Assembly (NCBI RefSeq): GCF_038007965.1
Contig: NZ_JBBOYD010000001.1
Location: 1,528,501-1,592,500, forward strand
Source: Niallia sp. FSL W8-0635
GTDB lineage: Bacteria > Bacillota > Bacilli > Bacillales > Cytobacillaceae
Length of the DNA: 64,000 nt
Direction of reading: 5' to 3'
In this document: positions 49,327-57,719 of the stretch, piece after piece
Numbering within the stretch: position 1 is the stretch's first letter
Layout of the letters: the number at the start of each line of letters is the position of its first letter
Position numbers and translations under genes: made by a program
The notes under the pieces: model-generated
The model's database searches: none
Seen by the model: only the letters and a program-made list of their open reading frames with translations
What the model was told of the DNA's origin: nothing

Positions 49327-49389
49327 ATGATCCAAAAAAAAGAAAATATGATCCAAAGTAGCAAGGATATGATTCAACCCCTACCCCCA
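49327..49389 (+). repeat. Three 21-base tandem repeats starting ATGATCCAA
   Basis: ATGATCCAA, ATGATCCAA and ATGATTCAA begin at 49327, 49348 and 49369, each 21 bases apart; the rest of each unit is A-rich and diverged. They can be read as a short frame with recurring MIQ, but there is no ribosome site and the frame runs into the end of prs, so I treat it as a repeat. Confidence 0.6.
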
Positions 49390-49420
49390 AAAAACATTTC
49401 TACAAAATCCAATCCACTAA

Positions 49421-49445
49421 AAAAGGCTGCCTCCAGGACAGCCTC
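49421..49445 (-). terminator. Terminator of the prs paralogue
   Basis: GGCTG and CAGCC arms around a short loop, followed on the minus strand by a T run (the A tract at 49420-49424). Confidence 0.65.
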
Positions 49446-49458
49446 TAACCATAACAGC

Positions 49459-50415
49459 TTATTTAAACAATACACTCACAGACTTATGCTCATAAACACG
49501 GCTAATGGCATCACTTAGTAATTCAGCAATAGAAAGCTGTGTAATTTTGTCAATTCTCTTTTCCTCTGGAAGTGGAATGCTGTTTGTAACAATCAATTCC
49601 TTGATTTGTGATTCTTGGATCATATCAATAGCTGGTTCAGATAAAACAGGATGTACACAGCATGCGTAAATTTCTTCTGCACCGTTCTCAAGTAATGCTT
49701 TTGCAGCAGTAGTAATACGGTAGGATGTGTCGACGATATCATCGACGATAATAGCTGTTTTTCCTTCAATGTTACCAACGATGTTAACTTCTCGTGGGCC
49801 GATATCTTTTGGACCGCGCTTATCAATAATGGCAATTGGTGCTTTTAGGCGATCTGCAAGCTCACGGGCGCGAGTAACACTGCCATGATCAGGGGCAACT
49901 ACTACTACGTCATGTGCATATTCTTTTGTATTCAAATAATCCGCAAGAAGTGGGATACCAACTAATTGGTCAACTGGAATATTAAAGAAACCTTGTGTTT
50001 GTGGTGCATGAAGATCTAATGTTATCACACGGTCTGCACCAGATTTTTGAATCAAATTGGCAACTAATTTAGCTGTAATTGGCTCTCTCGGTTGTGCTTT
50101 TCGATCCTGACGTGCATAACCATAATATGGGATAACCACATTAATCGTTTCAACAGAAGCACGTTTTAAGGCATCAATCATAATAAGTAATTCCATAATA
50201 CTTTGATTCACAGGATCACAAGTAGACTGAATAATAAATACTTCACAACCACGGACACTTTCTTCAATATTAATTTGAATTTCCCCGTCGCTGAATTTCT
50301 TCACTGTACATTTTCCTAATTCAATACCTAGATGCTCCACTATTTCTTGAGCAAGCGCAGGGGATGAATTAAGAGCGAAAACTTTTAGTTTTGTTCCTTG
50401 ATATGTATCGGGCAT
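49459..50415 (-). CDS. Ribose-phosphate pyrophosphokinase paralogue with altered active site
   Basis: The 318-residue protein is clearly of the PRPP synthase family, with [33 protein letters not shown] (ATP-binding R-Q-D), [12 protein letters not shown] and [12 protein letters not shown]. Two key sites differ from normal Prs. The catalytic flexible loop usually reads K-x-R (KRR in B. subtilis) but here is DKRGPK, so the second arginine is a glycine. The ribose-5-phosphate loop usually reads DTAGT but here is DTSYR. It may be a weak or regulatory enzyme, or one with another substrate. It is convergent with the serA unit and close to pncB, which uses PRPP. Family certain, activity doubtful. Confidence 0.85.
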   Translation of the reverse strand: MPDTYQGTKLKVFALNSSPALAQEIVEHLGIELGKCTVKKFSDGEIQINIEESVRGCEVFIIQSTCDPVNQSIMELLIMIDALKRASVETINVVIPYYGYARQDRKAQPREPITAKLVANLIQKSGADRVITLDLHAPQTQGFFNIPVDQLVGIPLLADYLNTKEYAHDVVVVAPDHGSVTRARELADRLKAPIAIIDKRGPKDIGPREVNIVGNIEGKTAIIVDDIVDTSYRITTAAKALLENGAEEIYACCVHPVLSEPAIDMIQESQIKELIVTNSIPLPEEKRIDKITQLSIAELLSDAISRVYEHKSVSVLFK

Positions 50416-50764
50416 GAATGGTTCCTCCTATAATCTGAACAGACTTAGCTATTTCAATCTACTTAAAGTATTGACTCGGCTATAAATATTGTAGGACACT
50501 GATATTTGCATTTCAACCAATTATAGCATTTTTAGGATGAAACATCTTAAACATTTCATAATATCGTAATAGAATGTCACTAGTATTTTATCCATAATAG
50601 CATATTATAAAAGCATAAAATGAATCATTTGTTAGGAAAATATTATTTCATCATTACAATAAGAGAGTTTCGTGAATGTTCCCTTATTATGTGCTAAACT
50701 ATAATTCGTTGACTTTGTAATATAATAGATTTTAATAGTACAACTGAAAAGAGAGTGATTTAAC
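50416..50764. other. Divergent intergenic region between prs paralogue and permease
   Basis: About 350 bases of very AT-rich DNA. TTGACT (50709-50714) with TTAATA 17 bases later is a plausible promoter for the permease. No riboswitch or operator recognised. Confidence 0.45.
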
Positions 50765-52117
50765 ATGCAACAAGAAACATTGTCTAGAGGCTTGAAAAAC
50801 AGACATGTTCAATTAATTGCGATTGGAGGAGCGATCGGTACAGGACTTTTTCTTGGGGCGGGTAAGTCCATTCACTTAGCAGGTCCTTCTATTTTATTTG
50901 CTTATATCATTACAGGGATTATCTGTTTTTTGATTATGCGTGCGCTAGGAGAACTGCTTTTATCGAATCTTGAGTATCATTCGTTTGTTGATTTCGTTCA
51001 TGATTATTTCGGAAATAGAGCTGCTTTTGTTACAGGATGGACGTATTGGTTCTGTTGGATTTCGATAGCGATGGCAGATTTAACTGCTATCGGCATGTAT
51101 ACACAATTCTGGTTTCCAACCGTCCCACAATGGCTACCTGGATTCATAGCCTTGATTGTATTACTAATTATGAATTTAGCTTCGGTTAAATTATTTGGCG
51201 AAATGGAATTTTGGTTTGCTTTAATCAAAATAATAGCGATTATCGCCTTGATTATTATCGGCTTTATTATGATTATTAAAGGTTTTTCAACAGATGCAGG
51301 TCCATCTAGTTTTACAAACCTTTGGAGTCATGATGGTATGTTTCCAAATGGGATGCATGGATTTATTCTATCTTTCCAAATGGTGGTATTTGCATTTGTA
51401 GGAATTGAATTGGTTGGTCTAACAGCTGGTGAAACAGAGAATCCTGAAAAAGTTATTCCTAAAGCGATTAACAATATTCCTGTTCGAATTTTGATTTTCT
51501 ATGTAGGAGCATTGCTTATTATTATGAGCATTTACCCATGGAATGCCATTAATCCAGCCAAAAGCCCATTCGTTCAAGTTTTCTTAGCAGTTGGAATAGC
51601 AGCCGCTGCTGGAATCGTTAACTTTGTTGTTTTAACTTCTGCGGCATCTGCGTGTAATAGTGCGATTTTTAGTACCAGTAGAATGACTTATGCTTTAGCA
51701 AAGGAAAAGAATGCACCAGAGGCACTTGCTAAATTAACAAAAAATCAAGTTCCATCAAATGCCTTGTTCTTTTCGGTTATTGTTGTTTTAATTGCGGTCA
51801 TTTTAAATTATATCATGCCAGAAGGAGTATTTACGCTCATTACAAGTATCTCAACTGTTTGCTTTATTTATATTTGGGCAATTACTGTACTCTGTCATAT
51901 GAAATATCGAAAAACAAGACCAGAGCTAGCAGCGAAGAATAAGTTTAAAATGCCGCTATACCCTGTTGCTAACTATATTATTCTTGTTTTTCTAGCATTT
52001 GTTCTAGTTGTCTTAGCACTCGCAGAGGATACAAGAATCGCATTATTCGTAACACCTGTTTGGTTCATCTTGTTATTAGTTATTTACCAATTAAAATGGA
52101 ATAGAGCTTCTAATTGA
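50765..52117 (+). CDS. Amino-acid permease (AAT family, AapA/CycA-like)
   Basis: The 450-residue protein has twelve membrane helices. RGLKNRHVQLIAIGGAIGTGLFLGAGKSIHLAGPSIL is the typical start of the amino acid transporter (APC, AAT) family, with the unwound G-G-A-I-G-T-G binding loop in helix 1. FAFVGIELVGLTAGETENPEKVIPKAI is the conserved loop between helices 6 and 7. Members carry proline, GABA, or D-alanine, D-serine and glycine with protons; the substrate is not clear. Single gene with strong terminator. Family very sure. Confidence 0.88.
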   Translation: MQQETLSRGLKNRHVQLIAIGGAIGTGLFLGAGKSIHLAGPSILFAYIITGIICFLIMRALGELLLSNLEYHSFVDFVHDYFGNRAAFVTGWTYWFCWISIAMADLTAIGMYTQFWFPTVPQWLPGFIALIVLLIMNLASVKLFGEMEFWFALIKIIAIIALIIIGFIMIIKGFSTDAGPSSFTNLWSHDGMFPNGMHGFILSFQMVVFAFVGIELVGLTAGETENPEKVIPKAINNIPVRILIFYVGALLIIMSIYPWNAINPAKSPFVQVFLAVGIAAAAGIVNFVVLTSAASACNSAIFSTSRMTYALAKEKNAPEALAKLTKNQVPSNALFFSVIVVLIAVILNYIMPEGVFTLITSISTVCFIYIWAITVLCHMKYRKTRPELAAKNKFKMPLYPVANYIILVFLAFVLVVLALAEDTRIALFVTPVWFILLLVIYQLKWNRASN

Positions 52118-52199
52118 TTGGTTGCTTTTTGAAAAAAGTTAAGCCTGGAAAGGTTATTTAAAGGGTTCCGTTTTCGGGTGCATTCTTACTAAATGACAC

Positions 52200-52240
52200 A
52201 AGAAAAGACGTATGAAATGGCATACGTCTTTTCTTTATAT
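52200..52240 (+). terminator. Strong rho-independent terminator
   Basis: AAGAAAAGACGTATG (52200-52214) and its exact complement at 52221-52235, a 15-pair stem, then T-rich sequence. Confidence 0.9.
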
Positions 52241-52329
52241 ATCAGGGTTTCAGCGGATTTTTTTTAGATTTGACATAGCAATGGATATTAACTGATTGGC
52301 TGGAGATCAGCTTAAGCATAAGAGCTGAT

Positions 52330-52518
52330 AATAACCGGAAAAATTCCGCTTAATTAGTAATTAATATAAAAAAAGGCTGAAATAGACGGAGAGATTCCGC
52401 CTATTGGCTCGAAAGCTTCAGAAATGGGTGTTTTTGCTATGTATAAGCGGAAAAAATCCTCTTACTTTACTTCAAAACAAGCTCCATTCTGCATGTAACC
52501 GGAAAAACTCCGCTAATT
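52330..52518 (+). repeat. Dispersed four-module repeat, copy B
   Basis: CGGAAAA..TCCG modules begin at 52336, 52387, 52448 and 52500, spacings 51, 61 and 52. Module 2, CGGAGAGATTCCG, is identical to module 2 of copy A, and the sequence between modules 1 and 2 is nearly the same too. Modules 1 and 4 are the best palindromes. Module 3 again has a broken right arm. A 61-residue frame across it is not a convincing gene. Confidence 0.8.
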
Positions 52519-52745
52519 TTGCTTCTCGCGGTTCTTCTTGTAAAGGAAAAGATATCCTGATTACAATGAACCATATCACCTGCGAGTGAGGTCTTATATA
52601 CCAATAATGATGCCAATTCAATAGTCATTTCAGTACCTATTTAAAATATGCCATTCATAACGAATCGGTTTCAAGGTTTTTTTCACCCTTTTTCTTGTAA
52701 GTTGATTTAATCCAGAAAGAAGATTTTAAAAAGTCAAAAAACGGA
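52519..52745. other. Intergenic tail of copy B region
   Basis: No gene. 52594-52638 (TTATATACCAATAA to CAGTACCT) resembles the stretch at 22478-22528 after copy A. The rest shows nothing I can name. Confidence 0.5.
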
Positions 52746-52775
52746 TTGACACATTCTAAACTTGAATGCTATTAT
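52746..52775 (+). promoter_or_regulatory. SigA-type promoter of the ABC-2 exporter operon
   Basis: Perfect TTGACA (52746-52751), an 18-base spacer, and TATTAT (52770-52775), followed 31 bases later by the TTG start. Confidence 0.65.
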
Positions 52776-52805
52776 TATCTTCTTTGGAAAAAGGAGGGAA
52801 AAGTA

Positions 52806-53783
52806 TTGATTAAAGTAGAAGGAATTAATAAGTCCTTTAAGGTTGCTAAAAGGACGACAGGTTTGAAAGCTGGTTTGAAAGCGCTCCTACACAGGGAGCA
52901 TACTATTGTCCATGCATTAAATGATGTGAATTTTACAATAAAGCCTGGTGAAATTGTTGGCTATATTGGTCCAAATGGAGCAGGGAAATCAACGACGATA
53001 AAAGTAATGAGCGGCATTTTAGTTCCTGATAGTGGAAGTTGTGAAATAATGGGCTATACACCATGGAAGGATCGGGTAGAGTATGTGAAAAATATCGGAG
53101 TTGTTTTTGGCCAACGATCTCAACTTTGGTGGGATGTGCCGGTCATTGATTCCTTTGCCTTATTAAAAGATATTTACCATGTACCAGATACAGAATATAA
53201 CGAAACGTTATCATTATTAATCGAAACACTCGAGTTAAAAGACATCCTACATTCACCTGTAAGGCAGCTCAGTTTAGGACAGCGGATGCGTTGTGAAATT
53301 GCTGCTTCCCTTATACATAATCCACAAATTCTTTTCTTAGATGAACCTACGATTGGTCTCGATGCAGTAAGCAAGATTGCTGTGAGGAACTTTATAAAAA
53401 AAATCAATAAACAGAAAAAAGTAACGGTAATCCTTACGACACATGATATGTTCGATATTGAGGCACTTTGTGATCGAGTCATTTTAATCGGGAAAGGGAG
53501 TCTATTATATGATGGGAATTTACAGGAATTAAGAAGCCGTTTTGGTTCCCATCGCACCATAACCTTAGACTATAAATCAAGCAATCGTCCCATTCAAATT
53601 CCTGGAACTACTACACTTTCTTGGACAGAGGAAAGAGCTATTTTAAGCGTGGATACGACACAAATTTCTGTATCAGCAGTAATCATGAAATTGTCCCATT
53701 CTCTGGATTTAGTTGATATTTCAGTGACTTCCCAGCCAATTGAAGATATTATTGTCCAGCTCTATAAGGAGTATGAGATATGA
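52806..53783 (+). CDS. ABC transporter ATP-binding protein (ABC-2 exporter)
   Basis: The TTG at 52806 follows AAGGAGGG at normal spacing; an upstream in-frame TTG coincides with the promoter -35. The 325-residue protein has Walker A GPNGAGKST, the Q-loop at GVVFGQRSQLWWD, the signature LSLGQRMRCEI (a variant of LSGGQ) and Walker B ILFLDEPTIGLD. A C-terminal extension of about 85 residues follows. Proteins with this QRSQLWWD-type Q loop go with paired DUF990/ABC2_membrane_6 permeases, which follow here. It drives export of an unknown substrate. It overlaps the first permease by 4 bases. Confidence 0.88.
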   Translation: MIKVEGINKSFKVAKRTTGLKAGLKALLHREHTIVHALNDVNFTIKPGEIVGYIGPNGAGKSTTIKVMSGILVPDSGSCEIMGYTPWKDRVEYVKNIGVVFGQRSQLWWDVPVIDSFALLKDIYHVPDTEYNETLSLLIETLELKDILHSPVRQLSLGQRMRCEIAASLIHNPQILFLDEPTIGLDAVSKIAVRNFIKKINKQKKVTVILTTHDMFDIEALCDRVILIGKGSLLYDGNLQELRSRFGSHRTITLDYKSSNRPIQIPGTTTLSWTEERAILSVDTTQISVSAVIMKLSHSLDLVDISVTSQPIEDIIVQLYKEYEI

Positions 53784-54592
53784 GGACGATGAAACCATAC
53801 ATTGCTGTATTAAGACTACGTTTGTTAAATGGGATGCAATATCGGGCAGCAGCACTGGCAGGAGTAGCGACACAGTTTTTCTGGGGATTTATTTATATCA
53901 TGATATTTCAAGCTTTTTATGCCCAATCAAGCTCAAATCAACCAATTTCATTAGAAGAATTGGTTACTTATTTATGGCTGCAGCAATCTTTTTTAGCATT
54001 TATTATGCTATGGTTTCGTGATAATGAATTATTTGACTTAATTACGACAGGAAATATTGCTTATGAGTTGTGCAGACCAATCGGGATATATGAATATTGG
54101 TTTAGTAAGTTACTAGCACAGCGGTTAGCTAGCGCATTATTAAGATGTTTTCCGATCATATTGCTGGCTTTTTTGTTGCCACAAGCTTATCGAATGATGT
54201 TGCCCCCGGATTTAAAAACGTTCTTATTATTTTGTCTCTCTCTTTTAATAGGCTTATTGGTTTTAGTAGCTATCTCTATGTTTATCTATATTTCAGTATT
54301 TATCACTTTATCTCCAATGGGTTCCCTTCTAGTATTTGGTGTAATAGGGGAGTTTTTTGCTGGGATGGTTGTTCCTATTCCATTGATGCCAGAGTGGCTC
54401 CAACAAATTGTATATCTTCTTCCATTTCGTTTAACAGCTGATTTTCCGTTTCGTGTTTATTCTGGAAATATTCCGAATGGAGAAGCGATAGAGGGTATTT
54501 TCATTCAGCTTGCATGGCTGTTTGTACTTGTTTTTTTCGGAAAAATAGCGTTACATAAAGCAATGAAAAAAGTCATTGTGCAAGGAGGGTAA
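53780..54592 (+). CDS. ABC-2 family permease, first subunit
   Basis: The 270-residue protein has about six membrane helices and an N-terminal amphipathic stretch (LRLRLLNGMQYRAAALAGVATQFFWG). The segment LFDLITTGNIAYELCRPIGIYEYWFSKLLAQRLASALLR is shared by ABC2_membrane_6 permeases, which work as heteropairs. It follows the ATPase gene with a 4-base overlap and is seven bases before the second permease. Its late segment PIPLMPEWLQQIVYLLPFRLTADFPFRVYSG is typical of the family as well. The substrate is unknown; a drug, lipid or cell-wall compound is possible. Confidence 0.82.
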   Translation: MRTMKPYIAVLRLRLLNGMQYRAAALAGVATQFFWGFIYIMIFQAFYAQSSSNQPISLEELVTYLWLQQSFLAFIMLWFRDNELFDLITTGNIAYELCRPIGIYEYWFSKLLAQRLASALLRCFPIILLAFLLPQAYRMMLPPDLKTFLLFCLSLLIGLLVLVAISMFIYISVFITLSPMGSLLVFGVIGEFFAGMVVPIPLMPEWLQQIVYLLPFRLTADFPFRVYSGNIPNGEAIEGIFIQLAWLFVLVFFGKIALHKAMKKVIVQGG

Positions 54593-54598
54593 GTCTAG

Positions 54599-55381
54599 AT
54601 GAAACTTTATTTTCAATACCTTCTCGTATTATTTAAATCACAAATGCAGTATCGAACGTCATTCTGGCTATTGTCATTAGGGCAATTTCTAGTGCCGTTT
54701 TCTGCTTTTGCTGGATTATACTTCTTATTTGAACGATTTGGACAAATAAAGGGATGGGATTTTTATGAGGTTGCCCTTTGTTTTGCGATTATTCATATGG
54801 CCTTTGCATTAAGTGAATGCTTTGCAAGGGGATTTGATAATTTCTCCAGTCTCGTTGCAAGTGGTAATTTTGACAGATTACTTGTACGACCAAGAACAAC
54901 CTTTATGCAGGTCCTCGGTTCTAAATTCGAGTTTACTAGAGTTGGTCGATTATTACAGAGCGTAATCGTACTAGGATGGGCTTTAAGTAATCTAGCGTTT
55001 GATTGGAGCTTCCTGAAGGTGATAACCCTACTCTTAATGATAATAAGCGGAGTTTTCATTTTCACAGGAATCTTTATTTTGGCAGCGACCCTTAGCTTTT
55101 GGACCATACAAGGTTTAGAGATTGCGAATATTTTTACCGATGGCGGTAGAGAAATGGCTCAGTATCCGTTAAATATTTATCAAAAATGGGTGACACGCTT
55201 TTTTACTTTTGTAATTCCTTTTGGAAGTGTCAATTATTTACCTTTATTATATCTTCTAGATAAAGGAGGAAAGGATGAATGGCTGTACATGCTTGCACCT
55301 TTAGCAGGAATACTTTTTATCCTTCCCTGTATTTTTGTATGGGTATTTGGGGTGCGACACTATCGCTCAACTGGTTCTTAA
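54599..55381 (+). CDS. ABC-2 family permease, second subunit (DUF990-like)
   Basis: The 260-residue protein has about six membrane helices. It resembles the first subunit, with FKSQMQYRTSFWLLSLGQFL near the start and FSSLVASGNFDRLLVRPRTTFMQVLGSKFEFTRVGRLLQ in the cytosolic loop. The phrase YPLNIYQKWVTRFFTFVIPFGSVNYLP near residue 190 is the DUF990 hallmark. With the preceding subunit and ATPase it forms a complete exporter of unknown substrate. The AAGGAGGG site overlaps the end of the first permease gene. Family sure. Confidence 0.85.
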   Translation: MKLYFQYLLVLFKSQMQYRTSFWLLSLGQFLVPFSAFAGLYFLFERFGQIKGWDFYEVALCFAIIHMAFALSECFARGFDNFSSLVASGNFDRLLVRPRTTFMQVLGSKFEFTRVGRLLQSVIVLGWALSNLAFDWSFLKVITLLLMIISGVFIFTGIFILAATLSFWTIQGLEIANIFTDGGREMAQYPLNIYQKWVTRFFTFVIPFGSVNYLPLLYLLDKGGKDEWLYMLAPLAGILFILPCIFVWVFGVRHYRSTGS

Positions 55382-55464
55382 ATAGATAATGTTTTCTGTT
55401 CTATTAAAGGTGGTATAAAACTAGTAGATAAATTTATATCATCAAAAATGGAGGCGTTTAGAAA

Positions 55465-55629
55465 ATGAGTAAAGAATCAACAACGAGCCCAGCAGGGAAA
55501 ACACATCAGCCTAATGAGAAGAAACAAAAAGATGAGGCTTCAAAAGGCTTAAAAGAAACCCATGACCAGGCAAATACTAGTTTAACAGAAGGAACAATCG
55601 ACAAGAAAAAGGAAAAGGATGAAAAATAA
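55465..55629 (+). CDS. YozQ-like (DUF4025) small protein, 54 residues
   Basis: A 54-residue hydrophilic protein, rich in lysine, glutamate and threonine. The ATG at 55465 follows GGAGGCG at nine bases. The core GLKETHDQANTSLTEGTID resembles the DUF4025 consensus as I recall it (G-L-x-x-T-H-x-Q-x-x-x-x-x-x-E-G-T-I-D), the domain of B. subtilis YozQ, whose role is unknown to me. The N-terminal 28 residues look disordered. It is too short for common ORF cutoffs, and a perfect terminator follows. Coding status likely; the family call is from a short match. Confidence 0.65.
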   Translation: MSKESTTSPAGKTHQPNEKKQKDEASKGLKETHDQANTSLTEGTIDKKKEKDEK

Positions 55630-55654
55630 TTATTTGTTTCCAATATTTTTGATA

Positions 55655-55690
55655 AAACAGAGGAGAATGATTAGTCATTCTCCTCTGTTT
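55655..55690 (+). terminator. Strong rho-independent terminator
   Basis: AAACAGAGGAGAATGA and TCATTCTCCTCTGTTT form a perfect 16-pair stem with a four-base loop, then TTATTT. Confidence 0.9.
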
Positions 55691-55777
55691 TATTTACTAG
55701 AGATAATGGAGTGAGGAAGAACTTAAATAAGGTATAATGGATGATGGAGAAAATTTGTATAAGAAAGGCTGTTTAGA

Positions 55778-56482
55778 ATGAAAAAAATTTTGGTTGTAGT
55801 AATTGGAATATTGCTTCTATTTCTCCTTTTATTTAGCACCTATAAACTAATGAATGCAAGAACCTTTCAGTTATTTGGAGGATTAACCAATCATGTACAT
55901 ACTAATGAGAAGGTAGTTGCGTTAACATTTGATGATGGACCAACACAAAATGTGGACGAGATATTAGCATTATTAGATACATATGATGCCAAAGCAACTT
56001 TTTTTCTTATAGGAAATGAAATAGAAAAAAATCCTGAAATAGCGAAGGAAATTGCCAAAAATGGTCATCAACTTGGAAATCATACATACTCCCACAAGCG
56101 AATGATTTTTAAATCACAATCCTTTATAAAGACAGAAATTGAAGACACAAATAAATTAATCAAAAAAGCAGGTTATACAGGAGACATAGATTTCAGACCG
56201 CCTAATGGGAAGAGGCTTATCGGACTTCCTTATTATTTGAAAAAAGCCAATATGGATACGATACTCTGGGACATCGAGCCAGATACTTATTATCAAGTGG
56301 CAGAGGATAAAGTAAACTATGTGAAAGAATCAGTGAAGCCTGGTTCCGTTATTTTAATGCATCCAATGTATGATCAAACGGGTGAGGAATTGAAAGCAAT
56401 AGAAGGTGTTTTAAAAACATTAATGGAAGAAGGATATACTTTTGTTACTGTTAATGAGCTCCAGCAATTAGGGGGGAAATAA
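55778..56482 (+). CDS. Polysaccharide deacetylase
   Basis: The 234-residue protein has an N-terminal signal or membrane anchor (residues 1-25, MKKILVVVIGILLLFLLLFS) and a NodB domain. ALTFDDGPT has the catalytic and metal aspartates, GNHTYSHKRM the two metal histidines, FRPPNGK the third motif, LWDIEPDTYY the fourth, and ILMHPMY the last histidine. It should remove acetyl groups from peptidoglycan or another surface polymer outside the membrane; in sporulating bacilli such enzymes include PdaA and PdaB types, but this one is not a clear match to either. Single gene with its own ribosome site. Family sure. Confidence 0.88.
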   Translation: MKKILVVVIGILLLFLLLFSTYKLMNARTFQLFGGLTNHVHTNEKVVALTFDDGPTQNVDEILALLDTYDAKATFFLIGNEIEKNPEIAKEIAKNGHQLGNHTYSHKRMIFKSQSFIKTEIEDTNKLIKKAGYTGDIDFRPPNGKRLIGLPYYLKKANMDTILWDIEPDTYYQVAEDKVNYVKESVKPGSVILMHPMYDQTGEELKAIEGVLKTLMEEGYTFVTVNELQQLGGK

Positions 56483-56517
56483 ATAAAAGAAGACGAACGA
56501 ATTTTTAATTATACTAG

Positions 56518-57552
56518 TCATTTCCCTAACGAATCTCTTTCGGCTGCATAAGGTGGATGCTCCATCCAGCCATTTTTAATCATGATTTTTGCTGCATCTT
56601 CTACAAACGATGCTATTTGAATTAAGCCTCTTGTATACATAAAACCTAAATCATGTCTACCATTCACTGCAACCGAGTTTCCAAAGGATCTAATCTTCAT
56701 GGAAAACATATCCACTTTATGGAATAGCATTATTTTTTCAGAAAAAGGAGAAACGGTTGATGTTGTTACTAAATGATCAAGAAAAGATGGCGCTGGTAAA
56801 TCTTCATTATGTAGTTTGTCCATATAATGCTCCACATGCTTGTGAGTGAAATTTTTTCCTCTAATAAATAATTCGCGAATTTCTTCATTTTTTGTAACTT
56901 GGCTAAATGCCATAATTAATGCTTTACTCGCAACATTATTTTCAATATTGTCGTAAAGATGGGCGACTTCTAATGCATGTAAAGGTCTGACATGTCCAAA
57001 ATATCCATTTAAAAAATCCTTTTGAACAAAATCTGTTTTTTCAGGTATTGGAATAATAGGTGGCTTACTAATAAATCCTTTAGTCATTAATAGTTCTTTG
57101 ATTTGCTCTATTAAAGCCATCGTTGCTTCCATACAATACGAAAAAAATTCCTTTACATCTTTTCTAAAAACAAGTGGTACAGCAACATTATAAATGCTTA
57201 TTCCTGCTTTGGCAGTATATTTAAGATAATGTACATAGAATTCATCTTCAAATAATCGAGGGGCATCAAGGTTCAAATCCTCTTATATAGAAAAACCTTT
57301 CGGGATTGGAAAATTTTCCTTCTTAAATATAGCTTCTATCGTATTTAAGAATTCGCTACATAAGTTATATGCCTTTTTCAATAAATGCTTAATATCTTTA
57401 TCCTCCACATGCTGAAGGTAGTAATGGAGATAGCATTTAGACATGCTGTTTCCCATATAAGTCGCCCAAAGTTTCCCCATTTCTGCAGATGTAAGCTTTT
57501 CATTGAGGTCTATTGTTGTTGAACGTATATTCAGCGGTTCGCGCGTGTCCAT
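56518..57552 (-). pseudogene. DUF3231 gene interrupted by an in-frame stop
   Basis: Two consecutive frames on the minus strand make one DUF3231 protein of about 344 codons. The first (57552-57283) ends FPIPKGFSI at a TAA (57285-57283). After it the same frame goes on EDLNLDAPRLFEDEFYVHYLKY, which is the family's normal continuation (usually with the pattern F-T-E-x-D-V-N). A single change from CAA or GAA to TAA explains it. Reinitiation at the TTG of LNLDAP is possible, but AGAGGA is too close to it for good spacing. DUF3231 proteins are paired helical-bundle domains of unknown role in spore formers. The rest of the gene has no other stop, so loss is recent, or readthrough occurs. Confidence 0.8.
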
Positions 57553-57719
57553 AATAAAACTCCTTTTACTTGTTTTATTGTAGTATTTTCAATCATTTCT
57601 CATTGTATGCTAAGTGTAATTACCTATTATTTGAAACGTAATAATAATAGAATCCCTTTTCCTCTGTGTTTCAATCGTTTAGAATAATACAGAAAAAAGA
57701 AAATTTTGAGGAGTATCAA

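Noticed and set aside
49327..49518. 63-residue open frame with recurrent MIQ
   Set aside because: No ribosome site; it runs through the terminator and into the end of the prs-like gene. The 21-base repeats explain the pattern.
52404..52589. 61-residue open frame in repeat copy B
   Set aside because: Not preserved between copies A and B although the DNA is similar; no start signal.
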